NCBI GenBank assembly: GCA_017437125.1
Contig: JAFSBV010000021.1
Span: forward strand, 19,992-83,991
Length of the DNA stretch: 64,000 nucleotides
DNA from: Bacteroidales bacterium
GTDB taxonomy: Bacteria; Bacteroidota; Bacteroidia; Bacteroidales; UBA932
Direction of reading: 5' to 3'
Within the stretch, counting starts at the first letter, position 1. Every line of letters begins with the position of its first letter. The notes under the pieces were generated by a model. The model did not search any database. It had not been told where the DNA came from and saw nothing but the letters and a program-made list of their open reading frames with translations. Of the stretch, positions 36,971-46,081 are shown piece by piece. The translations under genes and the position numbers were made by a program.

Positions 36971-36978
36971 CAAAGATA
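36971..36978 (-). promoter_or_regulatory. -7 box of the GH92 gene
   Basis: TATCTTTG on the minus strand, 25 bases before the ATG. A CAAG at 37002 (TTG on the minus strand) is slightly too far away to be a good -33. Confidence 0.6.
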
Positions 36979-37102
36979 GCAATACTTTCCTAAATCCCGT
37001 CCAAGCATTCCTGCTGAAGCAGCAAAGCCCAGCTGTGAGCGAGCGAAGCATATTCCTATGATTCTGCAGAGAGAGCCTTGCACCTGTAGCATTTTTGCTA
37101 TG

Positions 37103-37149
37103 AAAACGCGCGAGATACCCTTCAAAATCGGGGTACCTCGCGCACTTTT
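37103..37149. terminator. Terminator after gpmI
   Basis: The stem pairs 37108-37120 with 37131-37143, 12 pairs and one A/C mismatch, with a 10-base loop and GCGCGAG/CTCGCGC at its base. On the minus strand it is followed by TTTT. It separates gpmI from GH92. The rest of the gap 36946-37222 holds only the GH92 promoter. Confidence 0.8.
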
Positions 37150-37222
37150 ACTGGTTTGATGCTGCAGGTCTCTTTATAAATCATACCGAACTATCGCATT
37201 CCTGCAGGCTTGGTCCGGGGAT

Positions 37223-38746
37223 TTAGATCAGCGGCTGGCCGGTCATGGCTGCAGGCTGCTCGATGCCCATGAGCTTGAGGATGGTAGGAGCAACGTCAGC
37301 AAGCTTTCCGTCCTTTACTTCCTTGACCTCGTCACCGGCATTCACAACGATGAAAGGAACATCGTTCAATGAGTGAGCGGTGTTAGGAGTACCGTCATCG
37401 TTAACAGCGTAGTCGGCGTTACCGTGGTCAGCTGTGATGAGGATTGCATAACCCTGTGCCTTGGCTGCCTCCACAACCTTCTCCACACACTGGTCAACTG
37501 CGATGACAGCCTTGCGGATGGCCTCATAGATACCTGTATGGCCGATCATGTCACCGTTTGCGAAGTTGAGGATGATGAGGTCGTTGCGACCTGTGTTGAT
37601 GGCCTCAACGAGCTTCTTAGTAACTTCCGGAGCACTCATCTCAGGCTGGAGATCGTAAGTAGCAACCTTTGGAGAGTTCACGAGGATGCGGTCTTCATTT
37701 TCGAAGAGAGCCTCGGCACCACCGTTGAAGAAGAATGTCACGTGAGCATACTTCTCTGTCTCGGCGATACGGAGCTGGTTCTTGCCGGCCTTTGAAACAA
37801 CCTCTCCAAGGGTCTCCTGAACGTTTTCCTTGTCGAAGAGGATGTGCACGCCTGTAAAAGATGCATCATATGGAGTAAGACAGCAGAAGTAGAGCGGAAG
37901 GGTCTTCATTCCGAAATCCGGCATATCCTGCTGTGTGAGGACTGCTGTGAGCTCGCGTGCGCGGTCGTTACGGAAGTTGAAGAAGATCACTGCATCGCCT
38001 TCCTGAATCTTTGTCAGCGGTGCGCCAGAAGCGTCGGTAACAACGATAGGCTTGATGAACTCATCGGTAACTCCCTCGTCATATGATGCCTGGATAGCCT
38101 CTGTAGCTGAAGTCGCGTAATTGCCCTTTGCGTCAACGAGCATGTCATATGCCTCCTTCACGCGCTCCCATCTCTTGTCACGGTCCATAGCGTAGAAACG
38201 TCCGCAGACTGTTGCGACCTTGCCTGTAGAAGCCGCCATAGCTGCCTCAAGACCCTCTACAAAGCCCTTTCCGCTCTTTGGGTCAGTGTCACGACCGTCC
38301 ATGAAGCAATGTACATATACATCCTCAAGACCATATTCCTTGGCTACGTTGAGGAACTCATATACATGCTCGAGTGAGCTGTGCACACCACCCATTGAAG
38401 CAAGGCCCATTAGGTGAAGCTGCTTTCCTGTACTCTTCACATAGTCATATGCAGCCTTGATCTCTGCGTTCTGGAGAAGCTTGTGATCGCGGCATGCGAT
38501 GTTGATCTTCACGAGATCCTGATATACCACACGTCCGGCACCGAGATTGAGGTGACCTACCTCTGAGTTACCCATCTGGCCTTCCGGAAGACCTACAGCC
38601 TCTCCACATGCCTTGAGAGTGCTCATAGGGTACTGCTTGCGGAGGTTCTCGATATACGGAGCTCCCTGTGTGTAGATGACATTAGACTCATCCTGTCTGC
38701 CCTCGCCCCAACCGTCGAGGATCATAAGTAGAACTTTCTTGTCCAT
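37223..38746 (-). CDS. gpmI: 2,3-bisphosphoglycerate-independent phosphoglycerate mutase
   Basis: This 507-residue cytoplasmic glycolytic enzyme interconverts 3- and 2-phosphoglycerate. It carries the alkaline-phosphatase-superfamily metal sites: MILDGWGEG (about residues 7-15), the catalytic serine in [14 protein letters not shown] (about 59-72), [10 protein letters not shown] (about 150-159), and the distal metal ligands [12 protein letters not shown] and ITADHGNAD (about 394-445). Length is standard (about 510). It diverges from rnr and has its own promoter and terminator. The 5' leader of about 90 bases contains a copy of the dispersed repeat. Confidence 0.97.
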   Translation of the reverse strand: MDKKVLLMILDGWGEGRQDESNVIYTQGAPYIENLRKQYPMSTLKACGEAVGLPEGQMGNSEVGHLNLGAGRVVYQDLVKINIACRDHKLLQNAEIKAAYDYVKSTGKQLHLMGLASMGGVHSSLEHVYEFLNVAKEYGLEDVYVHCFMDGRDTDPKSGKGFVEGLEAAMAASTGKVATVCGRFYAMDRDKRWERVKEAYDMLVDAKGNYATSATEAIQASYDEGVTDEFIKPIVVTDASGAPLTKIQEGDAVIFFNFRNDRARELTAVLTQQDMPDFGMKTLPLYFCCLTPYDASFTGVHILFDKENVQETLGEVVSKAGKNQLRIAETEKYAHVTFFFNGGAEALFENEDRILVNSPKVATYDLQPEMSAPEVTKKLVEAINTGRNDLIILNFANGDMIGHTGIYEAIRKAVIAVDQCVEKVVEAAKAQGYAILITADHGNADYAVNDDGTPNTAHSLNDVPFIVVNAGDEVKEVKDGKLADVAPTILKLMGIEQPAAMTGQPLI

Positions 38747-38777
38747 TTCGATATGTATTTAAATATTTTCCATTTAA

Positions 38778-38805
38778 AGATTCTTCGCTTTCGCTCAGAA
38801 TGACA
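38778..38805. repeat. Dispersed palindromic repeat in the gpmI leader
   Basis: AGATTCTTCGC...CAGAATGACA is an inverted-orientation copy of the TGTCATTCTGAG...GAATCT form, within the predicted 5' leader of gpmI. A partial second copy (CTCAGAATGACATTC) follows at 38816-38830. Confidence 0.7.
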
Positions 38806-38841
38806 ATATCATTTCCTCAGAATGACATTCTTTTTGCGACG

Positions 38842-38849
38842 CAAATATA
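38842..38849 (-). promoter_or_regulatory. -7 box of gpmI
   Basis: TATATTTG on the minus strand, 95 bases before the gpmI start. It stands back to back with the rnr promoter. Confidence 0.6.
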
Positions 38850-38870
38850 CAATTTATACACCACTTTTTC

Positions 38871-38878
38871 TAATTTTG
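38871..38878 (+). promoter_or_regulatory. -7 box of rnr
   Basis: TAATTTTG on the plus strand, 50 bases before ATG 38929. Confidence 0.6.
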
Positions 38879-38928
38879 TAGGATGAAAACAGCAGGGAGT
38901 CCGATCCTTGCATAATGAAGAAACACAG

Positions 38929-41304
38929 ATGGGAAGAAACAGACATTCAAGCGGCAAGAGCCGTGGCAGAGGAAAAAAGGAAAGAAAAGTGTTTCCTCAG
39001 GTCGTCGGAAAAGTCCAGATGACCCGTGAAGGATATGCATTCATCATAATCGAAGGAGAGGAAGACGATGTGTTCGTGAAGGCTTCAAAGACCCGTGGAG
39101 CTCTTCATGGCGATACGGTCCGTGTGTCGGTGACACGTGAAAAGAACGACAGGCAGCGCAGGGAAGGTGAGGTCATCGAGATTCTGGAAAGGTCTCCTAA
39201 ACCGTTCATCGGAATACTTCATGTGGTGGGAAATCAGGCCTGGGTGCTTATGCAGAGCCGTTTCATGCCATATGACATAACCATACCGTTCACTATCACG
39301 GACAAGCAGCGCTACCGCAGGCATAATGTCAGAGGACAGTCGATGGCAGAGCCTAAGGATGAAACAGGATGGCTCAAGCCTCTTGGTGACGAACTCTATG
39401 CCATCCACAGGGTATATGAGCTGGGAGAGGACGGTTACGGCCGTCAGGAGCTTACGGCCCGTTCGGGCATGAAGGTGGCTGCGGTGGTGGATGACTGGCC
39501 TCGCAGCGAGATGTCTCCAAGAGGACATATCGTCGATGTGCTCGGTGAGCCGGGAGACAATGACACCGAGATGCATGCAATACTTGCGGAATATGCTCTG
39601 CCTTACCGTTTCGAGTCGGAAGTGGCCAATGCCGCCGATCAGATATCCGAAGAAATCACGGAAGAGGATATCAGGACACGAAGGGACTTCCGTCAGACTC
39701 TTACATTCACCATAGACCCTGCCGATGCCAAGGACTTTGACGACGCGATATCGTTCAGGAAGCTGGAAAGCGGCAATTATGAGATAGGAGTCCATATCGC
39801 GGATGTTACCCATTACGTCCGTCCGGGATCTGTGGTTGACAAGGAGGCCGAGGCGCGTGGAACATCGGTATATCTGGTTGACAGGACCGTGCCGATGCTG
39901 CCGGAGAAGCTTTGCAACAAGCTCTGCTCTCTCCGTCCGCACGAAGAGAAGCTCACATTCTCGGCTGTATTTGAAATGACTCCTCTGGGCCGTTTTGCAG
40001 GCCAGTGGTTCGGCAAGACCATAATATATTCGGACTACAGATTTGCATATGAAGAGGCTCAGGCCATCATAGAGGCAGGTCCGAAGGCATCGCATGAGGG
40101 TGTTCCGGAAGACATAAAGGAGGCGATACTCATATTGAACGGCCTTGCCGCCAAGCTCCGCAAGAAGAGGTTTGCCGCTGGCGCGATCAGCTTCGACCGT
40201 CCGGAAATGAAGGTCGAGGTCGATGAGAAGGGCCGTCCGGTCAATGTATATCAGAAGGTCACCAAGGAAGCCAACTGGCTTATAGAGGAGTTCATGCTCC
40301 TTGCAAACAGAACTGTCGCAGAATTCGTTGCCACAGGATGCAAGGGAACCGGTGATGCTCCGGCAAAGGGAGCCAGGAAGCAGGCCAAGACCTTCGTTTA
40401 CCGTGTCCATGACGAGCCGAATCAGGAAAAGGTAGAGAATCTCCGCAACTTCATAGGCAACTTCGGCTACCGGATGGGACCGACAAACAACGGAAAGGAC
40501 ATATCCAGAGAGCTGAACAGCCTCTTCGAGGCAGCCAAGGATACTCCTGAATACAATGCCATCGAACTTCTTTCGCTCAGGACCATGGCAAAGGCACGTT
40601 ACGACACCGAGAATCTCGGCCATTACGGACTGGCGTTCAAGTATTATACACATTTCACATCTCCTATCCGCCGCTATCCGGACATGCTCGTGCACAGGCT
40701 TCTGGCTCAGTATCTTGAAGGAGGCGAGTCGGCAAGGAGGGAGACATACGACAAGCTCTGCAAGCATGCATCGGAAAGGGAGATCGTGGCAGCTGAGGCT
40801 GAGCGCGCAAGCATCAAGTACAAGCTCATCGAGTTCATGCAGGACAAGGTCGGATATACATTCGGAGGACATATCTCAGGTCTTACGGAATGGGGAATGT
40901 ATGTCGAGATCGAGCCGACGATGATCGAGGGAATGGTGGCTCTCAGAGACATAAAGAGCGATTTCTTCGAATTCGATCAGGATCATTACAGGCTGGTCGG
41001 CAAGCGTTCGGGCATCGTCTATAATCTTGGAGATCCTGTGCGCATCCGCGTGAAGAAGACCAATCTGGAACAGAAGCTTCTTGACTATGAGCTGATCGAG
41101 ACAGGTCTTGAGGAAAGGGTATATGACCGTATCGACTATGAACAGGGAAGGGGTACATCCTTCATCAAGGGAGAGGACGGATCGTTTGACAATGTGACGG
41201 TCGGCATAAACAAGGCCGCCCGCAAAGAGAAGGTCCGCAAGGCCATCCAGGAGTCGAAACGCAAGTCGAAGAAGGCTGCTGTTAAACGTTCTTCAAAGAA
41301 ATAG
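38929..41304 (+). CDS. rnr: Ribonuclease R
   Basis: From ATG 38929 the exoribonuclease has 791 residues; a TTG 21 bases upstream also keeps the frame. The N-terminal basic stretch (RNRHSSGKSRGRGKKERK) precedes a cold-shock domain (about 25-85), the RNB catalytic domain with the acidic cluster TIDPADAKDFDDAISF (about 262-277), and a C-terminal S1 domain (GHISGLTEWGMYVEIE, about 643-658) with a lysine-rich tail. It degrades structured RNA 3' to 5' and in other bacteria works with SmpB-tmRNA. The YkvA gene starts 5 bases after its stop. Confidence 0.96.
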   Translation: MGRNRHSSGKSRGRGKKERKVFPQVVGKVQMTREGYAFIIIEGEEDDVFVKASKTRGALHGDTVRVSVTREKNDRQRREGEVIEILERSPKPFIGILHVVGNQAWVLMQSRFMPYDITIPFTITDKQRYRRHNVRGQSMAEPKDETGWLKPLGDELYAIHRVYELGEDGYGRQELTARSGMKVAAVVDDWPRSEMSPRGHIVDVLGEPGDNDTEMHAILAEYALPYRFESEVANAADQISEEITEEDIRTRRDFRQTLTFTIDPADAKDFDDAISFRKLESGNYEIGVHIADVTHYVRPGSVVDKEAEARGTSVYLVDRTVPMLPEKLCNKLCSLRPHEEKLTFSAVFEMTPLGRFAGQWFGKTIIYSDYRFAYEEAQAIIEAGPKASHEGVPEDIKEAILILNGLAAKLRKKRFAAGAISFDRPEMKVEVDEKGRPVNVYQKVTKEANWLIEEFMLLANRTVAEFVATGCKGTGDAPAKGARKQAKTFVYRVHDEPNQEKVENLRNFIGNFGYRMGPTNNGKDISRELNSLFEAAKDTPEYNAIELLSLRTMAKARYDTENLGHYGLAFKYYTHFTSPIRRYPDMLVHRLLAQYLEGGESARRETYDKLCKHASEREIVAAEAERASIKYKLIEFMQDKVGYTFGGHISGLTEWGMYVEIEPTMIEGMVALRDIKSDFFEFDQDHYRLVGKRSGIVYNLGDPVRIRVKKTNLEQKLLDYELIETGLEERVYDRIDYEQGRGTSFIKGEDGSFDNVTVGINKAARKEKVRKAIQESKRKSKKAAVKRSSKK

Positions 41305-41309
41305 CTATT

Positions 41310-41696
41310 ATGAAACCACCGAAAGACATAGAGAAATATCAGGAGCATTACGACGAGAAGAAGTTCGGCACAAAGCTTCCTAAGGTTGCGAGAAAGGCCG
41401 GATCCAAGCTTGTCTATGCTGCCCTGCTGCTGTACTATGTGCTGCGCAGCAAGACTGTGTCGAATGCCGACAAGACCAAGATATACGGTGCGCTCGGCTA
41501 TTTCCTCCTGCCTCTGGACATTCTTCCGGACTTCATCCCTCTGGCAGGATATACGGATGACCTTACAGCCGTAATATGGGCCGTACATACCGTATGGAAG
41601 AACATCACGCCAGAAATAAAAAGCAAAGCCGCCGCGAAGACCCGCGAATGGTTCGGGGACTTCGACCAGGCGGCTGCAGATGATCAGCTTGGCTGA
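41310..41696 (+). CDS. YkvA domain (DUF1232) membrane protein
   Basis: The 128-residue protein has the YkvA/DUF1232 signature: a hydrophobic helix (LVYAALLLYYVLRS, about residues 34-47) and GALGYFLLPLDILPDFIPLAGYTDDL (about 59-84) with the conserved aspartates and the second membrane segment. The family is widespread in bacteria and of unknown function. It is co-transcribed with rnr and ends 2 bases from the convergent GH31 gene. Confidence 0.88.
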   Translation: MKPPKDIEKYQEHYDEKKFGTKLPKVARKAGSKLVYAALLLYYVLRSKTVSNADKTKIYGALGYFLLPLDILPDFIPLAGYTDDLTAVIWAVHTVWKNITPEIKSKAAAKTREWFGDFDQAAADDQLG

Positions 41697-41698
41697 TT

Positions 41699-44242
41699 TT
41701 AGAATTTCACAGTGACTTTACGACCGTCGTAGCGGATGGATTTTTCCATTCCTGCGACGGTTGCCTTGAATACCCTCTCGGTCTTCATTCCGTCGAAGCT
41801 TCCTTCCCTCTTGCCGATGGTGAGCTTGCGCTTCGCATCATCCCATGTGATGTCGATCGTGCTGTGGGCATCATTGTTTCCGTCATCCTCATAGAGACAG
41901 AATGTCGCGTCAGCTCCAGGATATACGTTCAGAACTACCGGTTCATCGGATTTTTCCTCAACATGCTGCTTGACAGGTCCCATAGGAACGATGCTGCCGG
42001 CCTTTACGAATACAGGAATGTCCTCGATGGTGACAGGAGCATATATGTAGCGTCCTCCCACATGTCTTTCACCTGTACGGAAATCATACCATCCTCCCTC
42101 ATTTTCAGGAAGATATACCCTGCATTCGGTGACACCCTTGTCAGTTACAGGATATATGAGAAGCGACTGTCCGAACATGTAGCTTATGTCCTGCTTCAGT
42201 GCTTCCTCATCTCCAGGGAAGTCGAAGACGAAAGGCCTCATGAGGGAAGAACCGGCATATGATACCTTAGCGGCTTCCGAATATATGTACGGAAGAAGTT
42301 TGTAACGAAGCTCGATCTGCTTCCTGATTATCCTTGTCGCCTCAGGACCGTATTGCCATGGCTCGGTGTTGCTCATATATCCGTGGACACGCATCAGCGG
42401 AAGGAATGTTCCTACCTGGATCCATCTTATCATACGCTCGATGTAGTCCTCGTTCCTGTACTGGTCATAGGGACGGAAGAATCCTCCTGCGTCATATGTC
42501 CACCAAGGAAGACCTGTCGATACGAAATTCAGGCCTGCAGAGATCTGATAACGGAGTGTCTGCCAGTCATTTCCAACGTCGCCTGACCATAATACCGCGC
42601 CATGGCGCTGAGCTCCCGAGAAGCCGCTTCGGGTGAATATCATAGGCCTTCTTTCGGAATCATCCTTTTTCAGACCGTTATATATGGTCTCTGTAACCTT
42701 TAGAGGATAAACGTTCCTGTAACGTTCTCCAGGCTGTGTTCCCTTCATTATCCTGCGTCCCTCGAGGTCGTCGTTCTCAGGTTCGGTAGCATCCTGCCAC
42801 CATGCGTCGATCCTGTATGGCTTGAGAAGCCTGTCGCGGAAATTGTTCCAGTAGAATGTCGATGCATCCGTGTCGAAGAAGTCGATCCATGTTGTCTCAG
42901 GGATGAAGAGTCCTTTTGCCTGTGCGGCCTTTCCCACCTCGGAAGAAGGGTCGATCTTTGACCAGACCGAGATCATGAGCTTCATATCCATATCATGAAG
43001 ATCCTTTACCATCTGTGCAGGATCAGGATAATGTTCCTCATCGAAACGCATTGCGTTCCAGCCGTATTTTCCCCAATACTGCCAGTCCTGGACTATCAGG
43101 TCGATAGGAATCTGCTCCTCGCGGAAACGGCGTGCAGTAGTGAGAAGTTCATCCTGCGAATGGAATCTTTCCCTGCAGTGGATATATCCGAAAGCCCATG
43201 AAGGGAGCATCGGAACTTCGCCGGAAACGGCTCTGTATGAAGATATGACCTCGTCACCGTCTCCTACGAAAACGGTATAGTCAACGCATTCCGCAACAGG
43301 TGATCTGAATACGGTCCTGTCGTCGGTCTTTCTGTAATATATGGTCGGATTGTCGCCTCTTTCAAGCTCGGCTGTGAATTCATGTCTTCCGGCCTTGAGG
43401 TCAACGATGATTGATGTTGTAGGCGGAAGCCATGCATTGACGAGATTGATCACATTCTTTCCGTCGATGCTCAGATCGTGCCTGCGGGCCATCTTCTGGC
43501 CTACATCAAGAAGGATGGCATATCTTCCGTCCTCGGCGATGTCAACTGTAGCCTTGAAGTCATGGGTACGTCTTGTCTCCCTCCTGTTACCCTCTGTCGA
43601 GGTCACGTTCAGGGTCACTTCTTCACCTTTCGCCTCAGCCCTTTCCATCTTCACACTCTTGTCTGCAGGATTGAAATCAGTCAGACCGTAATTGTTCCAG
43701 AGAAGGCCGTAACCCTTGCTGGAAAGGATGAAAGGTATCGATATCTGGGTGTTCACCTGTGTGAGCCTTCTTGTAAGGTCCTTCACGTTGAGGTAACCGT
43801 CCTGAAACTGTCCCAGACCGTATATGTACTCGTCTTCCGGCGAATCGATCACCAGCTTTGCCTCTCTTGTCGGCTCGCCCTGAACGGTTCCGTCCTTCAG
43901 CTCATGAGCCAGAGCGGAGAACACCTTCTTGCCGTTGCTGTTCATTATTTCGATCCTTCCGCTGCTTCTGTCAGCCGTTACGGTCATGCCCTTGAGAGTG
44001 AGGACTGTCACATCTCCCTTTGATGACTTCCTGCAGGAAATGCCTTCTCCGTTGCTGACATATATCATTTCAGGAAGTTCATTGACCTCTCCCTCGATAT
44101 ACTTTATGCGCACTGCATTGTCCTGAAGAGGAGTCAGTACGAGCCGGCCTTCTTCAAACGGGATTTCATGTGTCTGTGCGGATGCAGAGGCCATGCAGAG
44201 CATTCCTGCCAGGACTGTGATGATGTAAAGTAATTTTTTCAT
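41699..44242 (-). CDS. GH31 family alpha-glycosidase (alpha-xylosidase-like)
   Basis: From ATG 44242 the enzyme has 847 residues with a signal peptide (MKKLLYIITVLAGMLCMASASAQ). The catalytic nucleophile Asp is in DAWWQDATEPEND (about 483-495), and the acid/base Asp in GAVLWSGDVGNDW (about 545-557). The WWxDxxEP form is typical of alpha-xylosidases rather than alpha-glucosidases. An insert in the N-terminal half (about 235-300, with DLKAGRHEFTAELERG) looks like a PA14 domain, as in known Bacteroides GH31 alpha-xylosidases. Xyloglucan side chains are a plausible substrate. The earlier frame start at 44341 overlaps the promoter and is rejected. Confidence 0.92.
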   Translation of the reverse strand: MKKLLYIITVLAGMLCMASASAQTHEIPFEEGRLVLTPLQDNAVRIKYIEGEVNELPEMIYVSNGEGISCRKSSKGDVTVLTLKGMTVTADRSSGRIEIMNSNGKKVFSALAHELKDGTVQGEPTREAKLVIDSPEDEYIYGLGQFQDGYLNVKDLTRRLTQVNTQISIPFILSSKGYGLLWNNYGLTDFNPADKSVKMERAEAKGEEVTLNVTSTEGNRRETRRTHDFKATVDIAEDGRYAILLDVGQKMARRHDLSIDGKNVINLVNAWLPPTTSIIVDLKAGRHEFTAELERGDNPTIYYRKTDDRTVFRSPVAECVDYTVFVGDGDEVISSYRAVSGEVPMLPSWAFGYIHCRERFHSQDELLTTARRFREEQIPIDLIVQDWQYWGKYGWNAMRFDEEHYPDPAQMVKDLHDMDMKLMISVWSKIDPSSEVGKAAQAKGLFIPETTWIDFFDTDASTFYWNNFRDRLLKPYRIDAWWQDATEPENDDLEGRRIMKGTQPGERYRNVYPLKVTETIYNGLKKDDSERRPMIFTRSGFSGAQRHGAVLWSGDVGNDWQTLRYQISAGLNFVSTGLPWWTYDAGGFFRPYDQYRNEDYIERMIRWIQVGTFLPLMRVHGYMSNTEPWQYGPEATRIIRKQIELRYKLLPYIYSEAAKVSYAGSSLMRPFVFDFPGDEEALKQDISYMFGQSLLIYPVTDKGVTECRVYLPENEGGWYDFRTGERHVGGRYIYAPVTIEDIPVFVKAGSIVPMGPVKQHVEEKSDEPVVLNVYPGADATFCLYEDDGNNDAHSTIDITWDDAKRKLTIGKREGSFDGMKTERVFKATVAGMEKSIRYDGRKVTVKF

Positions 44243-44264
44243 GACGGATTTTCTGATGTTTTTC

Positions 44265-44272
44265 CAAAGATA
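44265..44272 (-). promoter_or_regulatory. -7 box of the GH31 gene
   Basis: TATCTTTG on the minus strand, 22 bases before the ATG. Confidence 0.6.
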
Positions 44273-44334
44273 TGAAAATCGTGTCAGATGTCGTTGCTTT
44301 TTTGAATCATAAGATGTCGTGTCCGGTTCATGCC

Positions 44335-44366
44335 TTGCCATATTGAGGTGAACTTTCGTATATTTG
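44335..44366 (+). promoter_or_regulatory. Promoter of the SGNH hydrolase gene
   Basis: TTG (44335-44337), 21 bases, TATATTTG (44359-44366), 16 bases before ATG 44383. Confidence 0.65.
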
Positions 44367-44382
44367 CATGGAATAAAATATT

Positions 44383-45093
44383 ATGAACATGAAACGCTTC
44401 TTTCTTCTCATTGCTTTGATGCTGACCCTTCCGCTTGCGGAATCATGCGCCCGGCAGCAGGAAATCAGGACAGTCGCCATCCTCGGCGATTCATATTCCA
44501 CATTCGACGGATATATCCCGGAAGGCAATGCCTGCTGGTATTTCACGACTCCTCAGGGAGAGAACGATGTCGTTTCCGTGGAACAGACATGGTGGCATCA
44601 GTTCTGCGAGGACGGAGGGTATGAGCTTATCATGAACGAGAGCTACAGCGGATCGACCATATGCGATACAGGATATGACGGAGCGGATTATTCAGACAGG
44701 TCATTCATATACAGGATGAACCTGCTTGTCTCAGGCGACAGGACGGCCGATCTTATAATCATTTTCGGTGGAACAAACGACTCATGGGCGAACTCTCCTG
44801 TCGGAGAACTGAAATATGGAGACTGGGAGCCGGTTGAGATGTACAGCTGTCTTCCTGCATGCTGCTTCATGCTTGACCATCTTACAACCCGCGCACCTGA
44901 ATCCGAAATCGTTTTTGTCATCAACTCGGAACTCAAGGATGAAATCACGGAAGGCATAACAGAGGCCTGCGCCCACTACGGCGTGCATTCCCTCCTTCTC
45001 AAGGATATCGAAAAGAAATGGGGCCATCCGAGTATTCTGGGAATGTCTCAGATCAATGAGCAGCTGACTGCTTTCATTGCCGGACTGAAATAA
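44383..45093 (+). CDS. SGNH/GDSL-family hydrolase lipoprotein
   Basis: This 236-residue exported protein has a lipobox-like end to its signal (AESC near residues 20-23). The SGNH blocks are visible: AILGDSYSTFDG (block I with the catalytic Ser, about 32-43), the glycine block near SYSGSTICDTGY, GGTNDSW (block III, about 129-135), and WGHPSILGMSQI (block V region with His, about 213-224). Such enzymes are esterases acting on acyl or acetyl groups, often on polysaccharides. An acetyl-esterase role beside GH31 is plausible but unproven. Confidence 0.87.
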   Translation: MNMKRFFLLIALMLTLPLAESCARQQEIRTVAILGDSYSTFDGYIPEGNACWYFTTPQGENDVVSVEQTWWHQFCEDGGYELIMNESYSGSTICDTGYDGADYSDRSFIYRMNLLVSGDRTADLIIIFGGTNDSWANSPVGELKYGDWEPVEMYSCLPACCFMLDHLTTRAPESEIVFVINSELKDEITEGITEACAHYGVHSLLLKDIEKKWGHPSILGMSQINEQLTAFIAGLK

Positions 45094-45094
45094 T

Positions 45095-45382
45095 CTATCT
45101 TTTCTTCTTAGGATTGGCAGGGAACCAGCCTTTCTTCACGCGGTTCTCCTGTTCGAACAGCTCATGTATCGACCAGAAGCATGAGAAGGCCGTCACGCCC
45201 GTTATAGTGGCCCATACGAGGCTTTTGATGAAAAGGGAAAGGGCGGCGAAGCCTACGCCGGCAAGGGCGAACATCCACCAGCATCGCTTGCCAAGATGAT
45301 ACTCTGCCTTGATCACCAGAGGATGGAAGATTCCTATTATGATGAAGGTCGCAAGACCTACGATTATTCCTAAGCAATTCAT
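45095..45382 (-). CDS. DUF4491 small membrane protein
   Basis: From ATG 45382 (MNCLGIIVGL) the protein has 95 residues. It shows three hydrophobic segments (CLGIIVGLATFIIIGIF, WWMFALAGVGFAALSLFI, WATITGVTAFSCFWSI) with HPLVIKAEYHLGKRCWW between the first two, the pattern of DUF4491, a Bacteroidetes/Firmicutes family of unknown function. Its 3' end lies 1 base from the convergent SGNH gene stop. Confidence 0.85.
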   Translation of the reverse strand: MNCLGIIVGLATFIIIGIFHPLVIKAEYHLGKRCWWMFALAGVGFAALSLFIKSLVWATITGVTAFSCFWSIHELFEQENRVKKGWFPANPKKKR

Positions 45383-45406
45383 GTTTAAGGTCTGAAAAAT
45401 GAGGTG

Positions 45407-45414
45407 CAAAGATA
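45407..45414 (-). promoter_or_regulatory. -7 box of the DUF4491 gene
   Basis: TATCTTTG on the minus strand, 24 bases before the ATG. Only 11 bases separate it from the divergent -7 box at 45426, so the two promoters overlap face to back. Confidence 0.6.
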
Positions 45415-45425
45415 ATAATTTGTCC

Positions 45426-45433
45426 TATCTTTG
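45426..45433 (+). promoter_or_regulatory. -7 box of the DUF1847 gene
   Basis: TATCTTTG on the plus strand, 18 bases before ATG 45452. The -33 position falls on the opposite promoter's -7 region, so the polymerases would exclude each other. Confidence 0.6.
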
Positions 45434-45451
45434 ACGAATTAAAAACAGTTT

Positions 45452-46081
45452 ATGGAAGAAAAGACATTAAGTTGCGTCGATTGCGGCACTCAGAACTGCA
45501 AATTCAAGACCAGAACATATCCTGATTTCTGTCTGACGACAAATCTTTCCGAGGAGGACTCGGCATGGGCATTGGAGCGATATGATGAAGACAGGAACCG
45601 CGAGATCATGATCGCAAGCGCGGAAGTCGAATATGAGGGATACTGCCAGTGGACCCGTGTGCAGGAAATCATGGAATTCGCAAGGAAGATAGGTGCGCGC
45701 AAGATAGGAATAGCAAACTGCATCGGACTCATCAATGAAGCCCGCATATTCGCCCGCATCCTCCGTGCCAACGGCTTCGAACCATATGCAGTGATATGCA
45801 AGGTCGAAGGTCGCGCGAAGAGCTCGGTGGGCATACCGTCAGAATGTGAGAACATCGGCCCTGCAATGTGCAATCCCATCCTTCAGGCACGTCTTCTGAA
45901 CCAGGCCGGAACCGACCTGAATGTGGTCATCGGCTTGTGCGTAGGTCATGACAGCCTTTTCTACCGCTACTCCGATGCATATGTCACCACACTCGTGACC
46001 AAGGACCGCGTCACAGGAAACAACCCGGTGGCAGCGCTCTATACGGCCGGATCATACTATAAGAAAAGGTTCGGGGTGTAG
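45452..46081 (+). CDS. DUF1847 cysteine-rich protein
   Basis: The 209-residue cytoplasmic protein matches DUF1847. It starts with a metal-site-like CVDCGTQNCKF (about residues 8-18), and has further cysteines in YPDFCLTT, GYCQWTRVQEIMEFARKIG, ANCIGL, YAVICKV, CENIGPAMCNP and IGLCVGHD (about 25-170). The many conserved cysteines suggest metal or Fe-S binding; function is unknown. Its last 30 bases overlap the 3' end of the convergent response regulator gene. Confidence 0.88.
   Translation: MEEKTLSCVDCGTQNCKFKTRTYPDFCLTTNLSEEDSAWALERYDEDRNREIMIASAEVEYEGYCQWTRVQEIMEFARKIGARKIGIANCIGLINEARIFARILRANGFEPYAVICKVEGRAKSSVGIPSECENIGPAMCNPILQARLLNQAGTDLNVVIGLCVGHDSLFYRYSDAYVTTLVTKDRVTGNNPVAALYTAGSYYKKRFGV

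Noticed and set aside
36946-37125. 60-codon upstream extension of the GH92 gene
   Set aside because: It crosses the gpmI terminator hairpin and the GH92 promoter, and would bury the lipoprotein signal inside the protein.
39085-40872. 595-codon open frame on the minus strand inside rnr
   Set aside because: It is exactly antisense to a well supported ribonuclease R gene. Its residues show no family pattern, and long antisense frames are common opposite strongly biased coding DNA.
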